From NCBI GenBank assembly GCA_038330145.1, contig JBBQNR010000004.1, positions 26,845 through 90,844 on the forward strand: a stretch of 64,000 bases of DNA, in the 5' to 3' direction. This document shows, piece after piece, positions 8,987 to 18,055 of the stretch (positions are counted from its first letter, which is position 1; the number at the start of each line of letters is the position of its first letter). This stretch comes from JBBQNR01 sp038330145 (GTDB lineage: Bacteria; Actinomycetota; Thermoleophilia; Solirubrobacterales; JBBDJG01). The position numbers and the translations under genes were made by a program. The notes beneath the pieces were generated by a model. It was not told the origin of the DNA. It saw only the letters and a list, made by a program, of their open reading frames with translations, and made no database searches.

Positions 8987-11347
8987 ATGAGCATGCTCCT
9001 GGCCTGGCTGGCCTTCCCGCTGCTGCTGTGCCTGCTCTGCCTGGGTTGCGGGTTGGTGGTGCAGCTGCTGTCCGGCTGCGACATCCCCGGCCCGCTGCTG
9101 ATCCCGCTCGGCTTTGCGCTGATCGTGGTCGCCGCCCAGGCGATGGTCTGGGGCCCGAGTCCGTCACTGGCGACACCGCTCGTGATCGCGCTGGCCGTGG
9201 CGGGGCTGGTGGCAGGCAGCGGGCGCCTGCTCGAGCTGTCTCCCGATGGCTGGGCCGCCGGGGCCGCGGCCGGCGTGTTCGCGGTCTTCGCCGCCCCCGT
9301 CGTGCTCTCCGGCGACGCAACCTTTGCCGGTTACACGGTGCTCGGGGACACCTCGATCCATTTCATCCTCGTCGACCAGCTGATGGACCACGGTCGCGAT
9401 CTCTCGGGGCTGCCCCCGTCGTCCTACAAAGCGGCGCTGGCCGCCTACTTCGACACCGCCTATCCGGTCGGAGCGCACGTCGCACTCGGCGCGGTGCGAC
9501 CGTTGGTGGGCCAGGACGTGGCCTGGGTGTTCCAGCCCTTCCTCGCCCTGCTGGCGGCGATGCTGTCGCTGTCGCTGTATTCGCTGCTGGACGGCATCGT
9601 CGAGCGGCGCGCGTTGCGGGCGGCGATCGCGCTGCTGGCCGCGCAGCCCGCCCTGGTCTACGCCTACGCGCTCCAGGGCAGCATCAAGGAGCTGGCGACG
9701 GTGGCGGTCGTCGCGACCCTGCTTGCACTGGTACCGCTGACAGTGGGGGAGGGAGGCCCGCGCAGGCTGGTGCCGCTGGCGATCGCCTCCGCCGCGGCGC
9801 TGGCGGTGCTGGGGCCGGCCGTGGCGCCCTGGCTCGTCCCGCTGCTGCTGGCCTGCGCGGTGGTGCTCGCGTGGCACAGGCGCCCTCGCTGGTTGGCTCC
9901 CACCGCCCGCGACGCTGGCTTCCTGCTCGCGCTGGCGGGGGCTCTTTCGCTGCCGGTGCTGACACAGGCCGCCGACTTCGTGCGCGAGAACGGCGACACG
10001 GCCACGAGCCAGAGCGAGCTTGGCAACCTGCTCGGCCCGCTGGACCGCCTGCAGGCGGTCGGGATCTGGCTCGAGGGCGACTACCGCCTGAAGCTCGCGG
10101 GCGGCATGCTGACGCTCTCGAGGCTGCTGATCGCGCTCGCGATCGCGGCCGCTGTCGCCGGCGCCGTCTGGGCGCTGCGCCGCCGCGCCTGGCTGCCGCT
10201 GCTCTACCTCGGCATCTCGCTCGTCGCGTGGCTCTCGGTCACGTCGCAGGGCTCGCCCTGGGCCGACGCCAAGGCACTCATGATCGTCTCTCCTCCGATC
10301 CTGCTGATGGCGTTGCTGGGAGCGGCTGCATTGGCGCAGGTGGGCAGGGTGCTGCCGGCGTGGCTGCTGGTCGCCGCGATCGGAGTCGGGGTGGTGTGGT
10401 CGAACGCGCTCGCCTACCACGACGCCCACCTCGCGCCGCGCGACCGGCTGGTCGAGCTGGGCGACGTCGGCGAGCGGCTGGAGGGCGACGGGCCGACGCT
10501 GTACCTGGAGTTCGAGGAGTTCGCCAAGCACTTCCTGCGCGACGCGCAGCCGACCGCCTGGAGCGAGCCGTGGGAGGTTCGCCCGGGCGCGCCGCGCGGG
10601 CGCTTCGGCTTCGAGGGCGACAGCGACCAGGTGCCGCTGTCGTACCTGGAGAGCTTTCGGACGCTGGTGCTGCGGCGCTCGCCCTCGGCCAGCCGGCCGC
10701 CGGCGTCCTTCCGGCTCGTGTGGAGAGGCGACGACTACGAGGTCTGGCGCCCCGGCGGGTCACCTGACGTCGAGCGCCACCTTCCGCTTGGCGGAGGCCT
10801 TCAGCCCGGCGCCGTCGCTAGCTGCGGCCGGCTGCCGCGCGCGTTCACGCGGCCGGCGGGTCGTTCGTTGCTGTACGTGCGGCGCCGGCGACTGCTGGTT
10901 GCCAGCCCGGCTCAGGCGTCGCGGCCGAGCTCGTGGGCGGTCGATGCCGACGACCCGCTGTCGGTGCGCGCGTCCGGCTCCGGACGCGCGACGCAAACGC
11001 TCGCGGTGCCGGCGGACACCGCCTACGACGTCTGGCTCCAGGGCTCGTTCGGGCGCGAGACCAGTGTCGCGATCGACGGCAGGGCAGTTGGGAGTGTCAG
11101 CTACGAGCTGAACGGAAGAGGCGAGTTCGCGCACCTCGGCCGCGCCCGCGTGTCGCGCGGGCGGCACACGCTGACCGTTACCCGCGCCGGCGGCGACCTG
11201 CGGCCCGGCAACGGCGGTGGCCAGCTGCTGGGTCCCGTCGTGATGGTGCCCGTATCGGCCACAGGACCCGACGTGGTGCGCAGCGCCCGCAGCGCGCGCG
11301 ACCTTTGCGGCAAGCGGGTCGATTGGCTCGAGCTGGCGCGGCGCTGA
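8987..11347 (+). CDS. Large polytopic membrane protein, GT-C-like
   Basis: A 786-residue protein. Residues 1 to about 480 form roughly a dozen transmembrane helices. The first large outer loop (FAGYTVLGDTSIHFILVDQLMDHG) contains an Asp and His pattern reminiscent of GT-C transferases that use polyprenyl-phosphate sugars. The last 300 residues are extracytoplasmic and beta-rich, ending in a carbohydrate-binding-like sandwich (YDVWLQGSFGRETSVAIDG, then GRHTLTVTRAGGDL). It follows the DPM-like GT2 gene by 16 bp and probably uses its product. It converges on the DUF2142 gene, leaving 13 bp. No named family was recognised with certainty. Confidence 0.75.
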   Translation: MSMLLAWLAFPLLLCLLCLGCGLVVQLLSGCDIPGPLLIPLGFALIVVAAQAMVWGPSPSLATPLVIALAVAGLVAGSGRLLELSPDGWAAGAAAGVFAVFAAPVVLSGDATFAGYTVLGDTSIHFILVDQLMDHGRDLSGLPPSSYKAALAAYFDTAYPVGAHVALGAVRPLVGQDVAWVFQPFLALLAAMLSLSLYSLLDGIVERRALRAAIALLAAQPALVYAYALQGSIKELATVAVVATLLALVPLTVGEGGPRRLVPLAIASAAALAVLGPAVAPWLVPLLLACAVVLAWHRRPRWLAPTARDAGFLLALAGALSLPVLTQAADFVRENGDTATSQSELGNLLGPLDRLQAVGIWLEGDYRLKLAGGMLTLSRLLIALAIAAAVAGAVWALRRRAWLPLLYLGISLVAWLSVTSQGSPWADAKALMIVSPPILLMALLGAAALAQVGRVLPAWLLVAAIGVGVVWSNALAYHDAHLAPRDRLVELGDVGERLEGDGPTLYLEFEEFAKHFLRDAQPTAWSEPWEVRPGAPRGRFGFEGDSDQVPLSYLESFRTLVLRRSPSASRPPASFRLVWRGDDYEVWRPGGSPDVERHLPLGGGLQPGAVASCGRLPRAFTRPAGRSLLYVRRRRLLVASPAQASRPSSWAVDADDPLSVRASGSGRATQTLAVPADTAYDVWLQGSFGRETSVAIDGRAVGSVSYELNGRGEFAHLGRARVSRGRHTLTVTRAGGDLRPGNGGGQLLGPVVMVPVSATGPDVVRSARSARDLCGKRVDWLELARR

Positions 11348-11360
11348 AGCCTGGGCTGAA

Positions 11361-13481
11361 CTACGCAAACGCGCTCGTGAACACGAACAGCTGCGACGTC
11401 GCGCTGAAGCCGACGACCAGCGTGACCGCGACCGCGAGTGCGGTGGGGAAGCGGCGCCGCCCAAAGGCCAGACAGGCCAACACGACCAGAGCGGCGTAGG
11501 CCGGTAGGGCCGTGAACACGTAGCGTCCCTGCTCGGCGATCGCCGGTCGTGGCGTCAGAGTCGTGAACGCGGCCTCGACTCCCATCACGACGCCGATCGC
11601 CACGGCGGCAAGCAGCAGCGCCTCACGCCACCTGGAGCGCACGGCGGGCCACTCGCGTCGCAGCGCGACCAGTGCCAGCGCGCCGGTTGCAGCCATGCCG
11701 GCCAGCGCGACGACATAGACCCAGCGCGGAAACAGCAACGCGATCCAGCCGAACGCTCCCCAGACACGCTCGACGTAGATGTGGAAGAAGGGAAACGTCT
11801 CCACGTGCAGATCGGTCATGAACGGCAGCGGAGGCAGAAAGACCTGCCACAGATAGGAGAGATAGCCGGTCGGGTTCTGGAGGATCGAGACGCTCTGGAC
11901 CGGAGAGTCGCCGCTGGGCGTGGTGAACGTGTCGCGGTCGAAGAACCCCGAGAGCAGCACCCAGCTCAGCTCGACGGCCAGGAACGTGGCGGCGAATGCC
12001 AGCAGCGGCGTCAGCCGCCGCCGCTCGCGGTCGGTGACGAGCAGCGCGATCGCGAGCGCCGCGACGACGAAGAACGTGTACGCCGTGCCCTTGAACAGGG
12101 GAGCAAGCGCAAGCAGCGCGCCGGCGCCGGTGGCGACGGGCAGCGTCAGGCCTCGCCGCAGGGCGACGATCAGCAACAGCAGCACACCGGCGGCAGCCGC
12201 GTTTACTCCCATGTCGTTGTTGACCGCGCCCGCCATGAACCCGAACATCGGCTGGAACGCGACCAGCAGCGCTCCAGCGACCCACGCGACCGGGTATCGC
12301 GGGAACAGTTCGGCCAGCGTCAGGAACACCAGCGCCACCACGAGCGCAGCCAGCAGCGTCGAGGTGAGCCGCATTGCCTCGAGCTGCGAGAACGGAGATT
12401 GGCCGCGCGTGGCGAGATAGCCGGGCGCAAGCAGCCCGTAGTAGGCGGGGGCGTGAACGGTCGCGGAGGTGGCGCCGCCACCGTTGTCGCGCGCCGGGGG
12501 CGGTCGCAGCGCGGCGGCAAGGCGCTCCCACTGGCGCTCCTGGGCCGCTGACCAGGGTGGCTTGCCGTCCGGGCCTTCCTGGTAGAGGTAGATGCGCACG
12601 GCCTGAAGGGCGAGGGATTGCTGGTCCGACAGTGGCAGGCGCTCGTCCGGCGAGGCGGAGGGAGCCTTTCCGGTCTCGGCCAGGTACTGGGCATAGGCAA
12701 AATGCTCGGGCTCGTCGGGCGCGTCGAAGGCCGGCGTGATCAGGCCCCAGACGATCCCGTTGACCAGCGCGAGCAGCGTCACGCCCAGCATCAGCCGCCG
12801 CGGGCGCCGCCACGGCGCCACGGCCAGCAGGCGGATCGCCGAGAACCAGAGCGCCGGTATCGCGACCGCGAGCAGCAGCACGTAGGTCCACGGCCCGACG
12901 ATGCCGGGGCGGAAGAGGGCGGCGCGGTCGACGGCGTCGTCCAGGCGCGAAGCCAGGCTGGAGCGCTTGCCCGCCGGCGGGCGGAACCAGACCGCGACGC
13001 GCCCGTCGAGCCGGCGGCCGCCCAGCAGCGGAGCCGGATCGCGATCCAGGCCGGCGACGCCCCTGAAGTCGAGCGGACCCTGCAGCGGCCTGACGCACAC
13101 CGTGCCGGTCGCGGCGGCGGAACCTGGCGCAGCGGGACCGATCGGTATCGCAAGCTTGTGCGACCCCGTTGCGGCATCGCGCACCGACCCGGTCTGCACG
13201 CCCGCGGCCGTTCGCACTCGCGTCTCGACCAGCCCGGTCGCCGCCGGCGCGGCGACGTCGAACTCGACCCGACCCGTGCCGGCCGGGACCGAGAGTTCCG
13301 GCACGCAGAGCTCCGACCCCGGCGGCACCGTCGCCACCACCGACCTTCCGCGCACGCTGTTGGTGCCGGTATAGAAGTCGCGCGGGATCAGCAGTTGCCA
13401 GGCGATCAGCGCCAGCATCGCGGCGCTCACCACAGCGGCGGCGCGCCAGACGCGTGCGTCACCGGCGACGATGCGTCTCAA
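11361..13481 (-). CDS. DUF2142-family membrane protein
   Basis: A 706-residue polytopic membrane protein. One N-terminal helix (about residues 14-33) is followed by an outer beta-rich domain of roughly 160 residues, then about a dozen helices. The hallmark FDAPDEPEHFAYAQYLAETG (about 252-271) in the first catalytic-side loop identifies the DUF2142 group, thought to be GT-C-fold transferases in surface-glycan clusters. The acidic DEPEH motif is a plausible catalytic or metal site. The gene stands alone on the minus strand between two glycan genes. Substrate unknown. Confidence 0.82.
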   Translation of the reverse strand: MRRIVAGDARVWRAAAVVSAAMLALIAWQLLIPRDFYTGTNSVRGRSVVATVPPGSELCVPELSVPAGTGRVEFDVAAPAATGLVETRVRTAAGVQTGSVRDAATGSHKLAIPIGPAAPGSAAATGTVCVRPLQGPLDFRGVAGLDRDPAPLLGGRRLDGRVAVWFRPPAGKRSSLASRLDDAVDRAALFRPGIVGPWTYVLLLAVAIPALWFSAIRLLAVAPWRRPRRLMLGVTLLALVNGIVWGLITPAFDAPDEPEHFAYAQYLAETGKAPSASPDERLPLSDQQSLALQAVRIYLYQEGPDGKPPWSAAQERQWERLAAALRPPPARDNGGGATSATVHAPAYYGLLAPGYLATRGQSPFSQLEAMRLTSTLLAALVVALVFLTLAELFPRYPVAWVAGALLVAFQPMFGFMAGAVNNDMGVNAAAAGVLLLLIVALRRGLTLPVATGAGALLALAPLFKGTAYTFFVVAALAIALLVTDRERRRLTPLLAFAATFLAVELSWVLLSGFFDRDTFTTPSGDSPVQSVSILQNPTGYLSYLWQVFLPPLPFMTDLHVETFPFFHIYVERVWGAFGWIALLFPRWVYVVALAGMAATGALALVALRREWPAVRSRWREALLLAAVAIGVVMGVEAAFTTLTPRPAIAEQGRYVFTALPAYAALVVLACLAFGRRRFPTALAVAVTLVVGFSATSQLFVFTSAFA

Positions 13482-13529
13482 CGGCCTCGGGCGGGCTTCA
13501 AGCAGGGCTGCCGGGTTCGGGCCGGGCGC

Positions 13530-14618
13530 TCACGCGGACGGCAGGCCCCGGGCGGCGCCCTCCCAGGACTCCGCGTTCTGCTCGAAGATCTCGCGCAGCA
13601 TCTCCTCGATCCCGTACCGGAGCCGCCAACCCGGGTAATCCTGCTCGAACTCGCTCAGGTCGCTGATCCACCAGCGGTGATCTCCCATCCGCGCCTGGTC
13701 GGAGAGCCGCCAGTCGAGACGCCGGCCGGCGATGCTCTCGCAGCGCGTGATCGCCTCCAGCATCGAGCAGTTGCTGTAACGCCCTCCGCCGAGGTTGTAG
13801 ACGGCGGCGGCGCGCGGCGAGCGATGAAAGGCTTCGAAGGCGGAGACGACGTCGGCACTGTGGATGTTGTCGCGCACCTGCTTGCCGCCATAGCCGTTGA
13901 CCGTGTACGGCTCGCCCGTCACCGTGCACTTCATCAGGTAGGAGAGAAACCCGTGCAGTTGCGCGCCGGCATGCTGGGGCCCGGTCAGGCAGCCGCCACG
14001 GAAGCAGACGGTCGGCATGTCGAAGTAGCGGCCGTACTCCTGCACCATCAGATCAGCTGCGGCTTTCGAGACGCCGAACAGCGAGTGCATCGAACGGTCG
14101 ATCGACATAGAGGTGTCAATCCCACGGTGGTATGGGTGGTCCTCGGGCAGCTCGAGCCGGGTGTCCGTCTCGATCAGCGGCAGCTGATTCGCGAGGTCGC
14201 CGTAGACCTTGTTCGTGGAGGTGAAGACGAACGTTGCGGCCGGAGCATGCCGGCGCGTGGACTCCAGCAGGTTGAGTGTGCCGTTGGCGTTGACGCCGAA
14301 GTCGGTCTGGGGGTCCGTCGCCGCCCAGTCGTGCGACGGCTGAGCCGCCGTGTGGACGATCAGCTCGAGCGACTTTGCGTTGTCCTGAAAGACCCGATCG
14401 ACGCCGTCCGCGTCACGGATGTCCAGCGGCAGCCATCGAAAGCCGTCGTAGCGTTCGACGAGATCCTCGCTGACGGCGCGGGTGGAGGCATCGGGGCCGA
14501 AGAACTGAGCGCGCATGTCGTTCTCGATCCCGATCACGTCGAATCCGAGCTCGACGAAGTAGCGAACGGACTCCGAGCCGATGAGGCCGCCTGAGCCTGT
14601 GACTATTGCTGTGGGCAT
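13530..14618 (-). CDS. NAD-dependent SDR epimerase (CDP-paratose 2-epimerase-like)
   Basis: A 362-residue extended short-chain dehydrogenase/reductase that should epimerise or otherwise modify a nucleotide sugar. The dinucleotide-binding motif is TGSGGLIGS (residues 7-15), with HTAAQPSHDWAATDP (89-103) and the active-site strand FTSTNKVYGD (132-141) as in CDP-paratose/tyvelose epimerases. The usual YxxxK dyad appears as F181-GVS-K185 (SLFGVSK), so the catalytic Tyr is replaced by Phe while the Lys is kept. VNGYGGKQVRDNIHSADVV and the C-terminal SDLSEFEQDYPGW match the family. It is divergent from a DUF268 gene. Confidence 0.85.
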   Translation of the reverse strand: MPTAIVTGSGGLIGSESVRYFVELGFDVIGIENDMRAQFFGPDASTRAVSEDLVERYDGFRWLPLDIRDADGVDRVFQDNAKSLELIVHTAAQPSHDWAATDPQTDFGVNANGTLNLLESTRRHAPAATFVFTSTNKVYGDLANQLPLIETDTRLELPEDHPYHRGIDTSMSIDRSMHSLFGVSKAAADLMVQEYGRYFDMPTVCFRGGCLTGPQHAGAQLHGFLSYLMKCTVTGEPYTVNGYGGKQVRDNIHSADVVSAFEAFHRSPRAAAVYNLGGGRYSNCSMLEAITRCESIAGRRLDWRLSDQARMGDHRWWISDLSEFEQDYPGWRLRYGIEEMLREIFEQNAESWEGAARGLPSA

Positions 14619-14712
14619 GACTGAGACTCTCTGACGAAATGCCCGGCGTGTCCGAGGGCAGGGTCGCGACCAGGGCCGCTGTATAGCAGGTTCCCGCCCA
14701 TGTCCCGGCAGC

Positions 14713-14718
14713 TAGGAT
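14713..14718 (+). promoter_or_regulatory. -10-like hexamer (TAGGAT)
   Basis: TAGGAT lies 10 nt before the ATG at 14729, with a TTCCCG hexamer 17 nt further upstream in the -35 position. This would give an almost leaderless transcript of the DUF268 gene. Inference. Confidence 0.3.
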
Positions 14719-14728
14719 TTCGCGCTCG

Positions 14729-15523
14729 ATGAGCTCCAGCGTCGATTGGCGAAACCTCGTCAGGCATGCTCGCCGCCTGCCCCCGATCGTTCCCCGGCTG
14801 GGCTGGCGCGCACTGCGCGCGCTCTCGTTCCCTGGGGCAATCGCGCGCTGGCTGCGGGATCGGAGGGCCTATCGCACGATGCCGGGAGCAGAGAGATTGA
14901 GGTGGAGGGACAGCGACCCGCAGCTGTTCGACCGCCTGCCCGCATCCCCTTACGACAGCCACTACTTCCACCAGGACGTTTGGGCGGCGAAAAACGTCGC
15001 TGCTCGCGTGCCGGAGCGCCACGTCGACGTTGGCTCCCGGGTCGACTACGTCGGATTCCTGACCTCGCTGACTCGCGTCACCTTTGTGGACATCCGGCCG
15101 CTGGAGGCGGCAGTCGAGGGCCTCGACTCGGTCGCGGGAAGCGTGCTCGCGCTGCCGTTCGCCGACCGCTCGCTGGAGTCGGTCTCCTGTCTTCACGTCG
15201 CCGAGCACATCGGGCTGGGGCGGTACGGCGACGAGCTCAACCCGGACGGCACGAGAACTGCCGCGGCCGAGCTGCAGCGGGTGATCCAGGCCGGTGGCCG
15301 GCTGCTCTTCTCGCTGCCGGTCGGCCGGCCGCGGCTCTGCTTCAACGCCCACCGCATTCACTCCCCGGAGCAGATCGTGGCCATGTTCCAGGAGCTGGAG
15401 CTGGTGGAGTTCTCCGGCGTCGACGACGCCGGCACCTTCAAGCGTCACCGCTCGCTCGCAGAGCTCGAGGGCTCACGCTACGCGTGCGGGATGTTCCACT
15501 TCACCAGGCCGGCGTCCCGATAG
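14729..15523 (+). CDS. DUF268 protein (methyltransferase-like fold)
   Basis: A 264-residue protein matching DUF268: HVDVGSRVDYVGFLTSLTRV (about residues 98-117) followed by TFVDIRPLEA, and then SCLHVAEHIGLGRYGDELNPDG. This layout resembles a SAM-binding Rossmann fold, with an IRP acidic loop and a downstream RVIQAGGRLLFSLPVG strand-turn. No activity is established for the family, but it recurs in polysaccharide clusters. It is divergent from the epimerase gene and converges on a GT2 gene 29 bp away. The first 60 residues are basic and could bind membrane. Confidence 0.8.
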   Translation: MSSSVDWRNLVRHARRLPPIVPRLGWRALRALSFPGAIARWLRDRRAYRTMPGAERLRWRDSDPQLFDRLPASPYDSHYFHQDVWAAKNVAARVPERHVDVGSRVDYVGFLTSLTRVTFVDIRPLEAAVEGLDSVAGSVLALPFADRSLESVSCLHVAEHIGLGRYGDELNPDGTRTAAAELQRVIQAGGRLLFSLPVGRPRLCFNAHRIHSPEQIVAMFQELELVEFSGVDDAGTFKRHRSLAELEGSRYACGMFHFTRPASR

Positions 15524-15552
15524 TCCCGCAGCTCGGCCGGCTCGCTTCGGCA

Positions 15553-16491
15553 TCAGAGCCGCGCCCGCTGGCGTTCGGCCCGGCGGCGATCGTCGATGCC
15601 CGCCCGCCGGTCACCCGCGCGGCGGTCGCCGGCCTCGGTCAGGTCGATGGCGGAAACCGGTGGCAGGATCTGATCTGCCTCGAGTGGGACCTCCCGCGCC
15701 GCAGCATCGGTGCGCTGTCGCTGCAACGCGGCGTAGCGGCGCACGTAGTGATGGCGCAGGTGGATCCTGTACGCGATCGCGAGCGTGTCGACGAACATAC
15801 GCCGCACAGCCGCGTTCGAGATCCCACTTCCCGAGAAGCGGTAATCGAGGCGGATCGGCATCTCCTCGATGCGGTCGAAGCCGAACTCGGCCCCGACGGC
15901 CATCAGCTCGAGGTCGTAGGCATAGCGCTTGATCATCAGCAGCGGCACGACGGTGTCGAGCATCTCGCGCCGGAACAGCTTCGCGCCGACCTGCGTGTCG
16001 CGCACGTTGATGCGGAACAGCGCGCGGATCAGCCACTGAAACCCCCACGAGTACACGCGCCGGATCAGCGGATAGCTGACCTTGCTGGCCGGATGCCGCT
16101 TGCTGCCGATCACCGCGTCGATGTCCGGCGCCTGCTCGAAGCGGCGCGCCGCCTCCACGATCACTTCCGGCTGGATGTCGAGGTCGCTGTCCAGCCAACC
16201 CACCAGGCGGCCACGCGCGTGGGCCAGACCGCATGTGACTGCCACTCCCTTGCCCTGGTGCTGCTCGTAGCGCAGCACCCGCAGGCGTGGATCGGACACG
16301 GCGCTGGCCAGCTCGGCGCTGCCGTCCGTGCTGCCGTCGTCGACGACGATCACCTCGCACGGGCGCTCCAGCTGCTCCAGCGCGCGGAACATCTCGCGCA
16401 CGCTGTCCTCGATGAAGGCGGCGCCGTTGCGAACCGGCGTCACCAGAGTCAGGTACGGCGTGACGCTTTGAGCCTGGGCGTCGCCGCTCAC
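15553..16491 (-). CDS. GT2 glycosyltransferase (dolichyl-phosphate glucosyltransferase-like)
   Basis: A 312-residue GT-A enzyme: LTLVTPVRNGAAFI (residues 15-28), VIVVDDGSTDGSAELAS (48-64), metal-binding DSDLD (101-105), then DTQVGAKLFRRE and a loop resembling the ALG5 group (RIEEMPIRLDYRFSG). It lacks a transmembrane tail, and the last 40 residues are charged with two GDRRAG repeats. The GTG start at 16491 overlaps the TGA of the upstream flippase gene (GTGA), so the pair is coupled. It probably transfers a sugar to a lipid carrier that the coupled flippase then handles. Confidence 0.87.
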   Translation of the reverse strand: MSGDAQAQSVTPYLTLVTPVRNGAAFIEDSVREMFRALEQLERPCEVIVVDDGSTDGSAELASAVSDPRLRVLRYEQHQGKGVAVTCGLAHARGRLVGWLDSDLDIQPEVIVEAARRFEQAPDIDAVIGSKRHPASKVSYPLIRRVYSWGFQWLIRALFRINVRDTQVGAKLFRREMLDTVVPLLMIKRYAYDLELMAVGAEFGFDRIEEMPIRLDYRFSGSGISNAAVRRMFVDTLAIAYRIHLRHHYVRRYAALQRQRTDAAAREVPLEADQILPPVSAIDLTEAGDRRAGDRRAGIDDRRRAERQRARL

Positions 16492-17870
16492 GGTGCGGCG
16501 CCACTCACGTTGCGCGGGGTCATCAAGAGCCTGTGGAAGCGCAGCTCGTTGCCGAACAGCACGATCGTGACCACGATCGCCTGCACGAGCGCGATCTGCG
16601 CCGGCGAGTCGTGGAAGATCGAGATGCCGGCGATCTGCAGCAGGATGCCGGCTCCCAGCAGCATGCTCCAGCGCCGGTCCTCGACGGCGACCGAATAGAT
16701 CACGAGCAGGTAGAGGAGCGAGAGCCCCGCCCCCGCCCAGACGATCGGCAGCACGCCGTCGGTGGCTTCGAGGTACTTGCTCCCGAACATCAGCCGGACC
16801 ACGGACTCCGGCGCCACGATCGCCGGCAGCGCCGCCACCACGGTCGTGATCGCGACCAGCAGCCCGGCGATCCGGAGTACCCGGCCCGTCTCCCTGCTGG
16901 TGTGGCGGGTGCGGGCGGCGTTGGGCACCATCACGACGGCGATCGCGGCCGGCAGGAACATGACCACCTTGCCGATCGTCGAGAGGGCGGCGTAAATGCC
17001 TACCTCGTGGGAGGACAGGAACAGCTTGGCCAGCAGCACGTCGAGGTTGCTGAGCACGGCAAAAGCGATGAACGCGAGGCTGGCGGTGACCGCGCGTACG
17101 TTCGGCAAGCGCCGAAGGCCGGTCGTTGCCGCTCCCGTGCCACGACCGATCAGGTACCCGCGCAGCAACCATGCGGCTCCCACCAGTACGACCGCGATGC
17201 CGAGCGCCTGACCGGCGAGCGCGCCGCCCGAGCCTCCCGCCGGCGTTGCGGCCCACGGAACTCCGAACGCGATCCGCGAGACGGCGATCGCAAGCAGCAT
17301 CAGGCCGTATGCGAGGTAGCGGTCCATCCCCTGCAGCGCGCCCATCGCGACCGGAAGCATGAAGCCGACCACCACCAGTGGCGCAAGCGCGATCGCGGGA
17401 CCGGCGGATTGCAGGTCCAGCACGTCGACGACCATCGGGATCGTCAGCGTGTAGAGAGCGCCCACGATCGCGGCGATGATCGCCACGTGCGCGATCGCGT
17501 GACGGATCAGGTATCTGACGCGGTCGGGGCGACCGTCTGCCATGTGGGTGGCGATGCGTTCGGCGATCACGGTCTGCGCCGCCCCGGTAGGCACTGTTAT
17601 GACGACCAGCAGAGCGAGAAGTGCCGTCAAATCGCCGAAGCTGGCCGGCGACAGCACGCGACTGAAGATCAGGTTCGATCCGTAGTTGGTGACGCTCGCG
17701 AGCAGCGTCAGCACCACCATCACGGAGGCGCCCTTGCCCATTCGCGACAGCAACGGCTTCGTCGAGGCGGCCTCGGCAGGCTCGGGATGAGCCGCGGGCG
17801 GCTCGAGCAGCTCCTGCTCGTTGCTGGGCGACCTCGATCGCTCCGCGCGGCTGGTCTTCGTCTCTACCAT
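16488..17870 (-). CDS. MOP-superfamily oligosaccharide flippase (Wzx-like)
   Basis: A 460-residue polytopic membrane protein with a polar cytoplasmic N-terminus of about 45 residues, then about 12-14 helices beginning ASVMVVLTLLASVTNYGSNL and FSRVLSPASFGDLTALLALL. That opening is typical of polysaccharide-biosynthesis flippases of the Wzx/RfbX type. It is distinct from the MurJ-like protein at the left end, so the cluster has two flippases. It overlaps the GT2 gene by 4 bp. The upstream 185 bp are shared with a divergent membrane protein gene. Confidence 0.85.
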   Translation of the reverse strand: MVETKTSRAERSRSPSNEQELLEPPAAHPEPAEAASTKPLLSRMGKGASVMVVLTLLASVTNYGSNLIFSRVLSPASFGDLTALLALLVVITVPTGAAQTVIAERIATHMADGRPDRVRYLIRHAIAHVAIIAAIVGALYTLTIPMVVDVLDLQSAGPAIALAPLVVVGFMLPVAMGALQGMDRYLAYGLMLLAIAVSRIAFGVPWAATPAGGSGGALAGQALGIAVVLVGAAWLLRGYLIGRGTGAATTGLRRLPNVRAVTASLAFIAFAVLSNLDVLLAKLFLSSHEVGIYAALSTIGKVVMFLPAAIAVVMVPNAARTRHTSRETGRVLRIAGLLVAITTVVAALPAIVAPESVVRLMFGSKYLEATDGVLPIVWAGAGLSLLYLLVIYSVAVEDRRWSMLLGAGILLQIAGISIFHDSPAQIALVQAIVVTIVLFGNELRFHRLLMTPRNVSGAAP

Positions 17871-18055
17871 GGCTGAGGAGGCTGCCTCGGGACCCCAAAA
17901 TCTAAACCAGGCGGTCGCCGGTTAGTTGCGCCCGCCGCGATTCCGGCGGTCTGCGGGGGTGCCGCGATGCCGCCGCTATAGTGCCCGCCGGCTGCGTTGG
18001 TCTCCACACATGCACGCACTGAACACCCTGCACGCGGCCACCGTCGAGCTCCCGC
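17871..18055. promoter_or_regulatory. Divergent intergenic region
   Basis: This 185-bp gap is the longest in the glycan cluster and has no ORF of note. It must carry promoters for the flippase and the GT-C-like gene. TATAGT at 17977-17982 is the best plus-strand -10 match, about 75 nt before the ATG at 18056, but no convincing -35 accompanies it. Confidence 0.35.

Noticed and set aside
16533..17876. 447-codon plus-strand frame opposite the Wzx-like flippase
   Set aside because: Composition is His/Arg/Asp/Gln-rich shadow sequence; the minus-strand frame is a clean polytopic membrane protein.
16492..17898. N-terminal extension of the GT2 gene ending at 15553
   Set aside because: The added residues are the out-of-frame shadow of the flippase; the GTGA overlap at 16488-16491 marks the real start.
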